The translations under genes and the position numbers were made by a program. Below the pieces are notes generated by a model that searched no databases, was not told the origin of the DNA, and was given only the letters and a program-made list of their open reading frames with translations. Shown here piece after piece: positions 1-8,886 of a stretch of 64,000 nt of DNA. This DNA is from Sphingobium arseniciresistens (lineage in GTDB: Bacteria > Pseudomonadota > Alphaproteobacteria > Sphingomonadales > Sphingomonadaceae). Position 1 is the first letter of the stretch. Every line of letters starts with the position of its first letter. Location: contig JARFNK010000003.1 in assembly GCA_029167225.1 (NCBI GenBank), forward strand, positions 186,001 to 250,000, in the 5' to 3' direction.

Positions 1-12
1 TCAGCAGGACGT

Positions 13-372
13 TCAGGCGGATTGGTCGACGATCGTGGTGAAGCCGCCATAGATCATGCGCGCGCCCACGAAGGGCATCTCGCCTTCGGGCTGCATCCGC
101 TCGTCTTTCATCAGTCCTTCCCAGGCGGTGTCGCGAACCTCCTTCGATGGCCATTCGATCCACGAGAAGACCACGCTTTCTTCCCCGACCGTGGCGATCA
201 CGGCGGTATTGAAATCATTGACCTTGCCGGGCTTGATGTCGTCGCCCCAGGTTTCGACCACGCGGGTCGCACCATATTCGATGAAGATCGGCGCCGCCTT
301 GGCCGCCATGTCGACATAGGCCTGTTTGTTGCCGTTCGGCACCGGAACCACGAATCCGTCCATGTAGCTCAT
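13..372 (-). CDS. DUF1428 family protein
   Basis: A 119-residue protein that matches the DUF1428 family of small alpha/beta-barrel-like cytosolic proteins: it opens with MSYMDGFVVPVPNGNK and has the family-like core WGDDIKPGKVNDF and the late segment MPFVGARMIYGGF. No enzymatic role is established for the family. I chose the start at 372 because a GAGGAG-type ribosome site lies just upstream; a longer reading frame exists but its extra residues look non-coding. It is divergent from the HxlR regulator at 497, and such a pairing usually means that the regulator controls this gene. That last point is inference. Confidence 0.85.
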   Translation of the reverse strand: MSYMDGFVVPVPNGNKQAYVDMAAKAAPIFIEYGATRVVETWGDDIKPGKVNDFNTAVIATVGEESVVFSWIEWPSKEVRDTAWEGLMKDERMQPEGEMPFVGARMIYGGFTTIVDQSA

Positions 373-459
373 CGTTCCTCTCCTCTTTTTTGCGTGCCGG
401 CGTGGGTCGTTCTGCGCGATCCTCTCTCTGTGTGTCGGGCAATCCCGACCGACTCGACA

Positions 460-488
460 TTGACAGAGCCTGCCATAGAAATTATAAA
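460..488 (+). promoter_or_regulatory. Near-consensus sigma-70 promoter of the HxlR gene
   Basis: TTGACA at 460-465 and TATAAA at 483-488 are separated by exactly 17 bases. The predicted transcription start (about 495-497) falls on the ATG at 497, so the message would be leaderless. On the opposite strand the same AT-rich patch reads TATAAT (486-481), so the divergent DUF1428 gene may share it, although its -35 is weak. Confidence 0.6.
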
Positions 489-496
489 AAACAACC

Positions 497-1219
497 ATGA
501 AGTCAGAAAAAATAACTAAAACATCAAAAATCGAGGAAAAGCGCCGTTATCAGGATGCGTGCGGTATGGCGCATGGCCTCGAACTCCTCGGCGAGCGCTG
601 GGCGCTGTTCGTCGTGCGAGAGCTTATGCTTGGTCCGCGTCGTTTCAGTGATCTGCGCGCCGACCTGCCCGGATTAAGCGCCAACGTGCTGACCCAGCGA
701 CTGGGCGAGCTGGAGGCACGCGGCGTCCTCGTCCGCCGCAAATTGGCGCCGCCTGCTTCGGTACAGGTCTATGAACTCACCCAATGGGGCTATGAGGCCG
801 AACCGATCATCCAGACGCTGGGGCTCTGGGCCACCCGTTCGCCGGGGCATGACCCGACGATGCCGATCAGCGGCGTCTCCATCCTGCTCTCCTTCCGCAC
901 GATGATAGACCGCTCGCGCATCGGAAATCTTGACGCCTCGCTGGGCTTCCGCTTCGGCGACATCGATTACCGCGGGCATGTGGACGCGGCCGGCTTCACT
1001 GTCGCGCGCGGGGAGGCGGAGGGCGCTGACGTGCTGTTCGCGGGCTATCCCAATGCGCTGGCCGCCTATGTCTATGGTGGCGTGCCGGCGGCGGCGCTGG
1101 AAAGGGAGGGCCTTCTGCGCGTTTCCGGCGACATGGCCAAGGCCGAGCAATTCCGCACCCTCTTCCCGCTGCCCGAGAAGTTCGTGATCCCCGAAAAGGG
1201 CTCGACTCCAGCCATTTAG
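497..1219 (+). CDS. HxlR-type winged-helix regulator with C-terminal SCP2-like domain
   Basis: A 240-residue transcriptional regulator. The HxlR winged-helix domain covers about residues 20-115: CGMAHGLELLGERWALFVVREL is the opening, followed by LGPRRFSDLRADLPGLS and the wing region ending in YELTQWG. The remaining 120 residues form a second domain resembling the SCP2-like extension found in some HxlR proteins, probably a ligand-sensing part. The first 40 bases of the gene are strikingly AT-rich. The ATG at 497 has no ribosome site and lies at the predicted transcription start. The next in-frame ATG (residue 24) would cut into the helix-turn-helix domain, so 497 is preferred. It probably controls the divergent DUF1428 gene and itself. 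Confidence 0.85.
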   Translation: MKSEKITKTSKIEEKRRYQDACGMAHGLELLGERWALFVVRELMLGPRRFSDLRADLPGLSANVLTQRLGELEARGVLVRRKLAPPASVQVYELTQWGYEAEPIIQTLGLWATRSPGHDPTMPISGVSILLSFRTMIDRSRIGNLDASLGFRFGDIDYRGHVDAAGFTVARGEAEGADVLFAGYPNALAAYVYGGVPAAALEREGLLRVSGDMAKAEQFRTLFPLPEKFVIPEKGSTPAI

Positions 1220-1256
1220 CGCCGCATACAGGGGCTGGGGAACAAAAAGGGGCCAA

Positions 1257-2765
1257 ATGGTAGCGACGGTTTCGACGGTGGCCTATCTGGGGCTGGAGGC
1301 GCGCGCCGTGGAGGTGCAGTGCCAGCTTGTCGCGGGGCTCCCCCATTTCATCGTCGTCGGCCTGCCGGACAAGGCGGTTGCCGAAAGCCGCGAGCGGGTG
1401 CGCAATGCCATCGCCGCCATCGGCCTGTCGCTGCCGCCCAAGCGCATCACCGTGAACCTCTCCCCCGCCGATCTGCCCAAGGAGGGATCGCATTTCGACC
1501 TGCCGATCGCGCTGGCGCTGCTGGGCGCGATGGGCGTGATCGATGCCGAGACGCTGGCGGGCTATGTCGTCGTGGGCGAGCTGGGGCTGGACGGGCGGAT
1601 CGCGCCGACGCCGGGCGTATTGCTGGCCGCGCTCCATGCGGGGCAGCGCGGCCTTGGCCTTGTCTGCCCCGCGGCGCAGGGCTCCGAAGCGGCATGGGCG
1701 GGCCAGCTGGAGGTGGTCGGCGCGCCCGATCTCCTCTCGCTGCTCAACCATTTCAAGGGGCAGGCGCCGTTGCCGCTGCCGCGTCCCGGCGAGGTGGAGG
1801 CGCCCCCGCGCGGCGCCGACCTCAAGCAGGTGAAGGGGCAGGAGACCGCCAAGCGCGCGCTGGAGATCGCGGCGGCGGGCGGTCACAATCTGTTGATGAT
1901 GGGGCCGCCGGGTGCAGGCAAGTCGCTGATGGCGAGCTGCCTGCCCGGTATCCTGCCGCCGCTGTCCCCGGCCGAGGCGCTGGAAACCAGCATGGTCGCG
2001 AGCGTCGCCGGCATGCTGGAGGGCGGGCGGATCAGCCGCGCCCGCCCGTTCCGCGCGCCGCATCACAGCGCGTCCATGGCGTCGCTCGTGGGCGGCGGGC
2101 TGCGCGTGCGCCCCGGCGAGGTGAGCATGGCGCATCTGGGGGTGCTGTTCCTCGACGAACTGCCGGAATTCCAGCGCGGCGTGCTCGATTCGCTGCGCCA
2201 GCCGCTGGAAACGGGCGAGGTCAGCGTGGCGCGGGCGAACGCGCATGTCACCTTCCCCGCGCGCGTGCAGCTCGTGGCGGCGATGAACCCGTGCCGCTGT
2301 GGCCATCTGGGCGATCCCGCGCTCGCCTGCGCACGCGCGCCGCGCTGCGCCGCCGATTATCAGGCCAAGGTCTCCGGCCCGCTGCTCGACCGCATCGACC
2401 TGCATGTGGAGGTGAACGCCGTCACCGCCGCCGACCTGATCCTGCCGCCGCCTGCCGAAGGATCAACCGAGGTCGCCGCCCGCGTCGCCATCACGCGCGC
2501 GATCCAGACGAGCCGCTATGCCGGCACGGGCCTGCGCACCAATGCGGAGGTCGATGGCGACCGGCTGGAAGACGTCGCCGGCCCGGACGAAGCCGGCCGC
2601 ACCCTGCTGGCACAGGCCGCCGCCGCGATGCGCCTCTCCGCACGCGGCTATACGCGCGTGCTGCGTGTTTCGCGCACGATCGCGGATCTGGCGGGGTCGC
2701 CGGGCGTCGGCAAGGTCCATGTCGCCGAGGCGCTCAGCTATCGCAGACGTGCGCCGGTGAACTGA
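1257..2765 (+). CDS. comM: YifB/ComM-family Mg-chelatase-like AAA+ ATPase
   Basis: A 502-residue protein of the YifB/ComM family, full length. ComM is a hexameric helicase that promotes branch migration during natural transformation; other members are of unknown role. An N-terminal Lon-protease-like domain (about 1-170) carries the family phrase GLPDKAVAESRERVRNA. The Mg-chelatase AAA+ domain follows, with Walker A GPPGAGKS near residue 218 and Walker B LFLDELPEF near 298. The C-terminal Mg-chelatase subdomain with LSARGYTRVLRVSRTIADL closes it. The cysteine cluster CRCGHLGDPALAC in the middle is typical of the family. It stands 38 bases after the HxlR gene on the same strand. Confidence 0.93.
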   Translation: MVATVSTVAYLGLEARAVEVQCQLVAGLPHFIVVGLPDKAVAESRERVRNAIAAIGLSLPPKRITVNLSPADLPKEGSHFDLPIALALLGAMGVIDAETLAGYVVVGELGLDGRIAPTPGVLLAALHAGQRGLGLVCPAAQGSEAAWAGQLEVVGAPDLLSLLNHFKGQAPLPLPRPGEVEAPPRGADLKQVKGQETAKRALEIAAAGGHNLLMMGPPGAGKSLMASCLPGILPPLSPAEALETSMVASVAGMLEGGRISRARPFRAPHHSASMASLVGGGLRVRPGEVSMAHLGVLFLDELPEFQRGVLDSLRQPLETGEVSVARANAHVTFPARVQLVAAMNPCRCGHLGDPALACARAPRCAADYQAKVSGPLLDRIDLHVEVNAVTAADLILPPPAEGSTEVAARVAITRAIQTSRYAGTGLRTNAEVDGDRLEDVAGPDEAGRTLLAQAAAAMRLSARGYTRVLRVSRTIADLAGSPGVGKVHVAEALSYRRRAPVN

Positions 2766-2961
2766 CAAGCTGCGGGTCCGCCAAAGGCGAGTGCCAATGC
2801 GAAATCGACATCTTCGGGGCGTGCGATATTCCTCATGCCTCCGCGCCCCGGAAATGCTATTCTCCGTGCCGGGATTTCCCAGGAAGCCGGGCAGATTGCG
2901 CGCGTTGATCGGGTAATCCAAAGGGCCGCACGACCGTGCGGCAGACGGCGAGGGCACGTCC

Positions 2962-3636
2962 ATGAAAGACGTCATAGAGCTGACCAAGGCCCTCGTGCCG
3001 CTGGCATGGCCGCTGATCCTGGCGATCGTCCTGTGGAAACTGTTTCCCACCCTCAAGCAGATCGTCACCTCGCGCGCCTTTTCCGTCAAGGTCGCGGGGA
3101 TGGAGGTCAGCGTGCAGGATGCGACCGAGCAGCTGAGCACGCGGATCGAGGATCTCCAGAAACAGGTCATCGCCCTGCGCGACGGGCAGGGGAGCCATTC
3201 CCGCGATGTCGCGGCCGCTCCGCCGCCCGAAGAGCCGCGCGCGCGCGGCAGGCAGGCGGTCCTCTGGGTCGATGACAAGCCGTCGAACAACGCCTTCGAG
3301 ATATCCCAGCTGCGCGACTGGGGCGTGGACGTGCTGGAGGCGCTGTCCACGCAGGATGCGATGGCGGTGCTGAACGGCAATGCCGCCATCGGCGCGATCA
3401 TCTCCGACATGGGGCGGAGCGAGGGCGGTTCCTATCGCTCGCAGGCGGGCCTCACATTGCTGCAGCAGATCCGCGCGGCCGGCCTCGCGACGCCCTTTCT
3501 CGTCTATTCCTCCGCCCGCTATGCGGCGCAGAACCGGCAGCAGGTGATCGCGGCGGGAGGGGATGGCGCCACCTCATCTCCCATAGAATTGCTGGAGTGG
3601 CTGCGCGGGAAGATAGGGCTTTCCGTCACGGGATGA
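2962..3636 (+). CDS. Membrane-anchored receiver-like protein
   Basis: A 224-residue protein. A hydrophobic segment (about residues 10-30, ending VLWKLFPTL) anchors it, a short coiled coil (about 55-75, EQLSTRIEDLQKQ) and a proline-rich linker follow, and a receiver-like fold occupies 97-220. The receiver keeps the acidic pair in VLWVDDKPSNN, the phospho-acceptor-position aspartate in IISDMGR and the serine in LVYSSAR. The lysine normally found before the last proline is missing: the sequence reads GDGATSSP. This variant receiver family occurs as an attached domain in bacterial signalling or conflict proteins, so phosphorylation is doubtful. It has no output domain and no adjacent kinase. The function is unknown. 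Confidence 0.75.
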   Translation: MKDVIELTKALVPLAWPLILAIVLWKLFPTLKQIVTSRAFSVKVAGMEVSVQDATEQLSTRIEDLQKQVIALRDGQGSHSRDVAAAPPPEEPRARGRQAVLWVDDKPSNNAFEISQLRDWGVDVLEALSTQDAMAVLNGNAAIGAIISDMGRSEGGSYRSQAGLTLLQQIRAAGLATPFLVYSSARYAAQNRQQVIAAGGDGATSSPIELLEWLRGKIGLSVTG

Positions 3637-3663
3637 TGCCGGGCGATGCGCGCGGCGCCCTGC

Positions 3664-4050
3664 TCAGCGCTTGTGGAAGCCGGGCCGGTAGATGTTCTTT
3701 TCCGGCTGGAAACGGTCGTGCACGCGGAAGGGCTCGGCCTTGGTGCCGATGGATTCGCGGCTGCCGAACAGGAGCTGGGCGGGGTCGATCTCCTGGTCCA
3801 GCCTGATGCCGGCGACGTCGTTGCGGACCCAGCGGACGATGCCATGCATCCGGCCGATGGGCGGCAGGTCGATGGTCACGACATCCCCGGCCGCCAGCGA
3901 AACGGTCGTGCACTTGATCGCCAGCCCCTGCCGCGAGACATTGCGGACCAGTACCTGAGAGGTATGGCCTGCGCCCTTTGAAAGCTGCGCTTTTGCAAGC
4001 ATGGCAACCCTTGGCTGCCGCGCGGATGGATCAGCGGGATCAGTCATCAT
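3664..4050 (-). CDS. PilZ domain protein
   Basis: A 128-residue cytosolic protein with a PilZ fold. The core motif is VLVRNVSRQGLAIKC (N-x-S-x-x-G type) and the strand GIVRWVRNDVAGIRL follows. The N-terminal arginine box expected for c-di-GMP binding is poor: only QPRVAML precedes the core, so nucleotide binding is uncertain. Two adjacent ATGs (4050 and 4047) are possible starts. The reading frame stays open further upstream, but that extension overlaps the PDZ gene at 4080 and is not coding-like. The gene lies downstream of that PDZ gene on the same strand, 29 bases away, so the two may be co-transcribed. Confidence 0.8.
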   Translation of the reverse strand: MMTDPADPSARQPRVAMLAKAQLSKGAGHTSQVLVRNVSRQGLAIKCTTVSLAAGDVVTIDLPPIGRMHGIVRWVRNDVAGIRLDQEIDPAQLLFGSRESIGTKAEPFRVHDRFQPEKNIYRPGFHKR

Positions 4051-4079
4051 CCTTATATTAGACAATTTTATGCCCCTGG

Positions 4080-4490
4080 TCACTCCGTCGTCGGCACCGC
4101 ATTCGCAATATCCACGATGAGCGGCTGGCCGCTGCGCTCGATGGAGAGATGCAGCGCGGGTGCGTGGTCGAAGCGCTCGCGCGCCTGCCTTGCGGTGTCG
4201 GCGGGCGCGCCGTTGATCCGCTCTATCCGATCGCCCACGCGCACCCCGGCGCGGCCCGCAAGCCCATTGTCGCGCAGCGAGGTGACGAGGATGGGTGCCG
4301 CGGCATCGGCGGCCACGATCTCGAAGGTCATGCCTAGCCGCTGCGAGGCGGAACTGCGCCGCTCGCCTTCGCCATGCAGGGCGAAGACGATGGCGCAACC
4401 GATCAGGCACAGCAGCAGCGCCGCAATGCCGATGGGCAGCAGCCAGGGATGGGCCGGTCGTCTCTGGCGAGCGAAGGAGGAACGCGTCAT
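4080..4490 (-). CDS. Single-pass membrane PDZ-domain protein
   Basis: A 136-residue protein with a basic N-terminus, one transmembrane helix (about residues 17-39) and a periplasmic PDZ domain at about 50-130. The PDZ core reads LAGRAGVRVGDRIERING, which matches the carboxylate-binding and beta-strand phrases seen in DegP/HtrA-type PDZ domains, but there is no protease domain. Free-standing PDZ proteins of this size may act as adaptors for envelope proteases or secretion systems. No partner is evident here. It precedes the PilZ gene in the same direction and is divergent from the polysaccharide synthase gene at 4714. Confidence 0.75.
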   Translation of the reverse strand: MTRSSFARQRRPAHPWLLPIGIAALLLCLIGCAIVFALHGEGERRSSASQRLGMTFEIVAADAAAPILVTSLRDNGLAGRAGVRVGDRIERINGAPADTARQARERFDHAPALHLSIERSGQPLIVDIANAVPTTE

Positions 4491-4713
4491 GCCCTGCCAA
4501 ATGCCATGCGCGGCCTGACATGGTGCTGAAGGCTGGATGACAAAATCGTAATGCTCCGGTCAGCCAGCGGCGCGATGGCGGGGCCTATAGCAGCCCTGCC
4601 GGCCCGTTCATGCTCCAGGGTCGGTCCATCGGGTGGCGACCGTTGCTCCTCCAACGGTCGCCACTTTTCGCGCCATTTTCCGCGCTTGCCAGGGACCACA
4701 GGCGATCAAGGCC

Positions 4714-7700
4714 ATGCACAAGCCCGTCTTCTATGATGAAAGCGGCCGGCGGAAGCGCCGCGTCCAGCCGGCGATGTTCGCGCTGCTGCTGCTCATCCTT
4801 GCCGCTGCCATCGCCTTTGCGGTGACGATCATCAACGTGCCCACGCCGCGCGCGCTGGCGCTCAACATGGAGCGGCCCCAGCGCGAGGCGCTGTCGCAGC
4901 AGGTGGGGCGCATCGGGCATATCCTGGGCAAGGATGTGAAGACGGCGGCGGCCAGGCTGCGTGGCTGGCTGCCGGCGGGATCGGCAAGGGCGAAGACAAA
5001 GCCGGTCAACCTCGCCTTCTACGTGCCATGGGACGATGCCAGCCGCGCCTCGCTGCGCCAGCATCTGGGCCAGATCGACATGGTCGCGCCGGCGCTGATC
5101 TCCGTCGTGGGGCCGCAGCACCGGATGACGGTACGCCGCGATTCCGCGCTCACCGCCATCGTCCGCCATGGCGCGCACCGGCCATGGGTGCTGCCCGTCG
5201 TGCAGAATGTGGATGACGGCAGCTGGGACGGGAAGGGCACCGCCGCCCTGCTGTCCAGCCATCGCGCCCGCGCGGCGCTGCTCGACCAGTTGGAACCCCA
5301 GCTCGCCGCCCTGCACGCGCATGGCGTGATGTTCGATTTTGAGGCGCTGCCCGGATCGGCGCAGCGCGATTATGCGGCGTTCCTGGCCGAAGCCGGCGCG
5401 CGCTTCCATCCGCATGGCTGGCTGGTCACGCTGACCGCGCCCGTCGACGATCCCAGCTGGCGGCTCGGTCCGATCGCGCAGGCGGCCGACAAGGTCGTGC
5501 TGATGGACTATGACCAGCATTTCATCGGCGATACGCCGGGGCCGATCGCGGCGCAGCCGTGGTTCGTGGCGCGGATGCGCGCCAGCCTGCGTGCCGTACC
5601 GCCGTCAAAGGCGATCATCGCGATCGGCAATTATGGCTATGACTGGATCGAAGGACAGGCCGCAAATCCCGTGTCGATCGAAGACGCCTGGCTGACCGCC
5701 CATGATTCGAGCGCGCCGGTGCGCTTCGATCCGGCCAGCGGCAACGCCAATTTCGATTATGTCGAGGATGGCCAGACCCATCATGTCTGGATGCTGGATG
5801 CCGCAAGCGCCTGGAACCAGATCCGCGCCGTCCGCAGCCAGGGTGTCGCAGGCATCGCCCTGTGGCGGCTGGGGTCGGAAGATCCCGGTTTCTGGCCGGC
5901 GCTGGCGGCGAAGACCGCGACGCCGCCCAACGCCGTCGGCCGGCTGACCAGCTACAACTCCGTCGATGTCGAGGGCAATGGCGAAATCCTGCATATCGAC
6001 GACGTGCCCACCATCGGCCGCCGCACGGTGCGGATGGACCATGGCCTGATCGCCGACGAGCGTTATCACGCGCTGCCCACGCCCTATGTCATCCGCCGCA
6101 CGGGCTACAAGCCGGGCCTGGTCGCGCTGACCTTCGACGATGGCCCGGACGCGACCTGGACGCCTAAGATCCTCGACATCCTGAAGACGCAGCATGTGCC
6201 CGCGACCTTCTTCGTCATCGGCGAGAACGCCATGACCCATCCCGGCCTGTTGCGGCAGATCATCGCGCAGGGCAGCGAGATCGGCAATCACAGCTACACC
6301 CATCCCAATCTGGCGCAGGTGTCCGCACGCGGCGCGCGGCTGGAGTTCAATTCCACCCAGCGGCTGGTGCAGGCCTATACCGGCCATGGCATGCGCCTGT
6401 TCCGCGCGCCCTATTTCGGTGACGCCGAGCCGACGACGGCCGACGAAATAGAACCGGCGCTGGAGGCACAGAATGCCGGCTACGTGAATGTCGGCCTGCA
6501 TGTCGATCCGGGCGACTGGACCCGGCCGGGCACAGACGCGATCGTGCAGCGCACGCTGGAACAGGTCGAGGCGGGCGATGCCGAGCGCTCCGGCCAGGTC
6601 GTGCTGCTGCATGACAGCGGCGGCGACCGGGCGCAGACGGTGGCGGCCCTGCCGCGCATCATCGCCGGGCTGCGCGCGAAGGGCTATCGCTTCGTGCCGG
6701 TGTCGCAGCTTGCCGGGCTCAGCCGGGCGCAGGTCAACCCGGAGGTGAAGGGCGCCGACCTGATGGCGGTGCGAATCGACGTCGGGATCTTCCTGGTGCT
6801 CGCGGCGATCACGGTGGCGCTTAAATGGATGTTCTTCGTCGTCATCCTGTTCGGCATCGCCCGTTCGGTGTTGCTGGCGGGCCTCGCGCTGCGCAGCCGC
6901 CTGCGCCGCAACATCGTGACCCCGCCCGCCATCGACCCTTCGCTGTTCGTCTCCGTCATCATCCCCGCCTTCAACGAGGCGAAGGTGATCGAGACATCGG
7001 TGCGGCGCGTACTGGAGAGCGAGGAGGTGCGGCTGGAAGTGATCGTGGTGGACGATGGATCGACCGACGAGACCAGCGCGATCGTCGCGGCAGCCTTTGA
7101 GGGCAATGATCGCGTGCGGCTGCTGACGCTGCGCAATGGCGGCAAGGCGGCGGCGCTCAACCGGGCGCTGGACCTTGCGACCGCGCCAATCGTGATCGCG
7201 CTGGATGCCGACACCCAGTTCGAGCCGCTGACGATCGCACGGCTGGCCCGCTGGTTTGCGGACCCGGATGTCGGTGCGGTCGCCGGCAATGCGATGGTCG
7301 GCAACCGGGTCAACCTCGTCACCCGCTGGCAGGCGGTGGAATATGTGACCGCGCAGAACCTCGAACGGCGCGCGCTCGCCCGCTTCGACGCGATCACCGT
7401 CGTGCCCGGTGCGGTCGGCGCGTGGCGGCGGGAGGCGCTGGACGAGGTTGGCGGCTATCCGCTCGACACGCTGGCGGAGGATCAGGACCTGACCATCGCG
7501 ATCCAGCGGCAGGGCTGGAAGATCGCGCTCGACAGCGACGCCGTGGCATGGACGGAGGCCCCCGAGAGCTTCCGTGCCCTTTCGAAGCAGCGCTTCCGCT
7601 GGGCCTATGGCACGCTGCAATGCCTGTGGAAGCATCGCGGCGTTTGGAAGGACGGCAAGCCCGCCGGCCTCGCCTGGGTCGGCTTGCCGCAGGCGTGGCT

Positions 7701-8091
7701 CTATCAGTTCGGTTTCGCGATGGTCTCGCCGATCATCGATCTGGCGTTGGTGGTCAGCGCCATCGACACGGTGGTGCGCGTTCACCAGCATGGCTGGGCA
7801 CAGACCCAGAGCGACGTGCTGCGCATGGCGCTCTACTGGCTGGCCTTCACCGCCGTCGATGTCGCGTGCGGCTGGGTCGCCTACCGGTTGGAGCCGCGCG
7901 CGCCGCGCTATCCCGCGCTGCTGCTGATCGCCCAGCGCTTCATCTATCGCCAGATCATGTATTCGGTGGTCATCCGCGCGGTGGTGACGGCGATCACCGG
8001 GCCATGGGTCGGCTGGGGCAAGCTGGAGCGCAGCGGTCGGGTGGCGCAGCAGCCCCTGCCCGCCGGCATGATCGATCGGCGCGCGGCATGA
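4714..8091 (+). CDS. Trimodular GH18-like / NodB deacetylase / GT2 polysaccharide synthase
   Basis: A 1125-residue inner-membrane protein with three catalytic modules. After a cytosolic tail and one membrane helix (about 21-42) comes a GH18-like domain (about 98-405) with MFDFEAL, whose glutamate 210 sits at the catalytic position. Next is a NodB/CE4 polysaccharide deacetylase (about 460-670) with TFDDGP (D475, D476) and the metal histidines H526 and H530. Two membrane helices lead to a processive GT2 domain (about 745-970) with VVDDGSTDE, ALDADT, EDQDL and QRFRW, then three or more C-terminal helices. The parts correspond to polymerase, deacetylase and hydrolase of amino-sugar exopolysaccharide systems. 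The start at 4714 is an ATG preceded by a weak AAGG; a GTG at 4633 is less likely. It opens the operon with virJ and mprF. Confidence 0.88.
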   Translation: MHKPVFYDESGRRKRRVQPAMFALLLLILAAAIAFAVTIINVPTPRALALNMERPQREALSQQVGRIGHILGKDVKTAAARLRGWLPAGSARAKTKPVNLAFYVPWDDASRASLRQHLGQIDMVAPALISVVGPQHRMTVRRDSALTAIVRHGAHRPWVLPVVQNVDDGSWDGKGTAALLSSHRARAALLDQLEPQLAALHAHGVMFDFEALPGSAQRDYAAFLAEAGARFHPHGWLVTLTAPVDDPSWRLGPIAQAADKVVLMDYDQHFIGDTPGPIAAQPWFVARMRASLRAVPPSKAIIAIGNYGYDWIEGQAANPVSIEDAWLTAHDSSAPVRFDPASGNANFDYVEDGQTHHVWMLDAASAWNQIRAVRSQGVAGIALWRLGSEDPGFWPALAAKTATPPNAVGRLTSYNSVDVEGNGEILHIDDVPTIGRRTVRMDHGLIADERYHALPTPYVIRRTGYKPGLVALTFDDGPDATWTPKILDILKTQHVPATFFVIGENAMTHPGLLRQIIAQGSEIGNHSYTHPNLAQVSARGARLEFNSTQRLVQAYTGHGMRLFRAPYFGDAEPTTADEIEPALEAQNAGYVNVGLHVDPGDWTRPGTDAIVQRTLEQVEAGDAERSGQVVLLHDSGGDRAQTVAALPRIIAGLRAKGYRFVPVSQLAGLSRAQVNPEVKGADLMAVRIDVGIFLVLAAITVALKWMFFVVILFGIARSVLLAGLALRSRLRRNIVTPPAIDPSLFVSVIIPAFNEAKVIETSVRRVLESEEVRLEVIVVDDGSTDETSAIVAAAFEGNDRVRLLTLRNGGKAAALNRALDLATAPIVIALDADTQFEPLTIARLARWFADPDVGAVAGNAMVGNRVNLVTRWQAVEYVTAQNLERRALARFDAITVVPGAVGAWRREALDEVGGYPLDTLAEDQDLTIAIQRQGWKIALDSDAVAWTEAPESFRALSKQRFRWAYGTLQCLWKHRGVWKDGKPAGLAWVGLPQAWLYQFGFAMVSPIIDLALVVSAIDTVVRVHQHGWAQTQSDVLRMALYWLAFTAVDVACGWVAYRLEPRAPRYPALLLIAQRFIYRQIMYSVVIRAVVTAITGPWVGWGKLERSGRVAQQPLPAGMIDRRAA

Positions 8092-8861
8092 GGACCGTCC
8101 TGCTCGCGCTGCTGACGGCGATGCTGCTGTTCTTCGCCTGGATCGGCTATCTGGGTGGCAGCCCGTTCACCAGCGTTCCGACGCAGGTTGCGGCGAAGGG
8201 GCCAAGGGCGGATGTCGCGGCCGTGCTGTTTTCCGGCGACATGGGCTTCAACATCGGCATGGGGCCGCAGATCGCCCGCCGGCTGTCGCAGGACGGCATT
8301 CCCGTCACCGGCGTCAACAGCCTCACCTATTTCCGTACCCGGCGGACCCCGCAGGAAGCGACGCGGCTGATCGGCGATGCGATGGAACATGCGCTGGCGG
8401 CGCATCCCGGGCGCAGGATCATCCTGATCGGCCAGTCCTTCGGTGCCGACATGCTGCAGGTCGGGCTTGCCGGGCTTTCCCCCGCCCTGCGTGCCCAGGT
8501 CGCCATGGTGGCGCTGGTCGTGCCCGGCGCGACGGTAGAATATCGCGCCTCGCCCGGAGAGATCTTCACCTTCCTGATGCATGAGGATGACGGCATGCCG
8601 ACCGGACGGCAGCTCGGCTGGGTGCCCACCCTGTGCGTCTATGGCGTGGAGGAACCGTCCAGCCTCTGCCCCCTGCTGAAGGGGCAGCGCAATGTGCAGG
8701 TGGTGGGCCTGCCCGGCGGGCATCCGCTGCACCATGATCCCGACGCGCTCCATGCCGTGCTGCTGCGCGCGATCGACAAGGCGCTGCGCCCCGCGAGCAG
8801 GGGTAACATTACCGAAGTTTCAGGAAGCGATCACGCTCCCGGCATCCGGCCGCTCCCATAA
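8088..8861 (+). CDS. virJ: VirJ-family serine hydrolase (single-domain AcvB relative)
   Basis: A 257-residue protein with an N-terminal hydrophobic signal or anchor (about residues 3-24) followed by an alpha/beta-hydrolase of the bacterial virulence protein VirJ family. The motif LFSGDMGFNIGMG and the nucleophile elbow LIGQSFGADML are typical, and a late histidine in GLPGGHPLHHDP completes a triad. The related AcvB of Agrobacterium hydrolyses lysyl-phosphatidylglycerol in the periplasm. Since mprF lies two genes downstream, I infer the same substrate. The ATG overlaps the stop of the polysaccharide synthase gene (ATGA), which indicates translational coupling. Confidence 0.85.
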   Translation: MRTVLLALLTAMLLFFAWIGYLGGSPFTSVPTQVAAKGPRADVAAVLFSGDMGFNIGMGPQIARRLSQDGIPVTGVNSLTYFRTRRTPQEATRLIGDAMEHALAAHPGRRIILIGQSFGADMLQVGLAGLSPALRAQVAMVALVVPGATVEYRASPGEIFTFLMHEDDGMPTGRQLGWVPTLCVYGVEEPSSLCPLLKGQRNVQVVGLPGGHPLHHDPDALHAVLLRAIDKALRPASRGNITEVSGSDHAPGIRPLP

Positions 8862-8886
8862 CGGCACTGTGAAGGGAGAGGTGCCG

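Noticed and set aside
5605-7791. A 728-codon minus-strand frame opposite the polysaccharide synthase gene
   Set aside because: It is the codon-bias shadow of a gene with intact catalytic motifs; no ribosome site and no recognisable domain.
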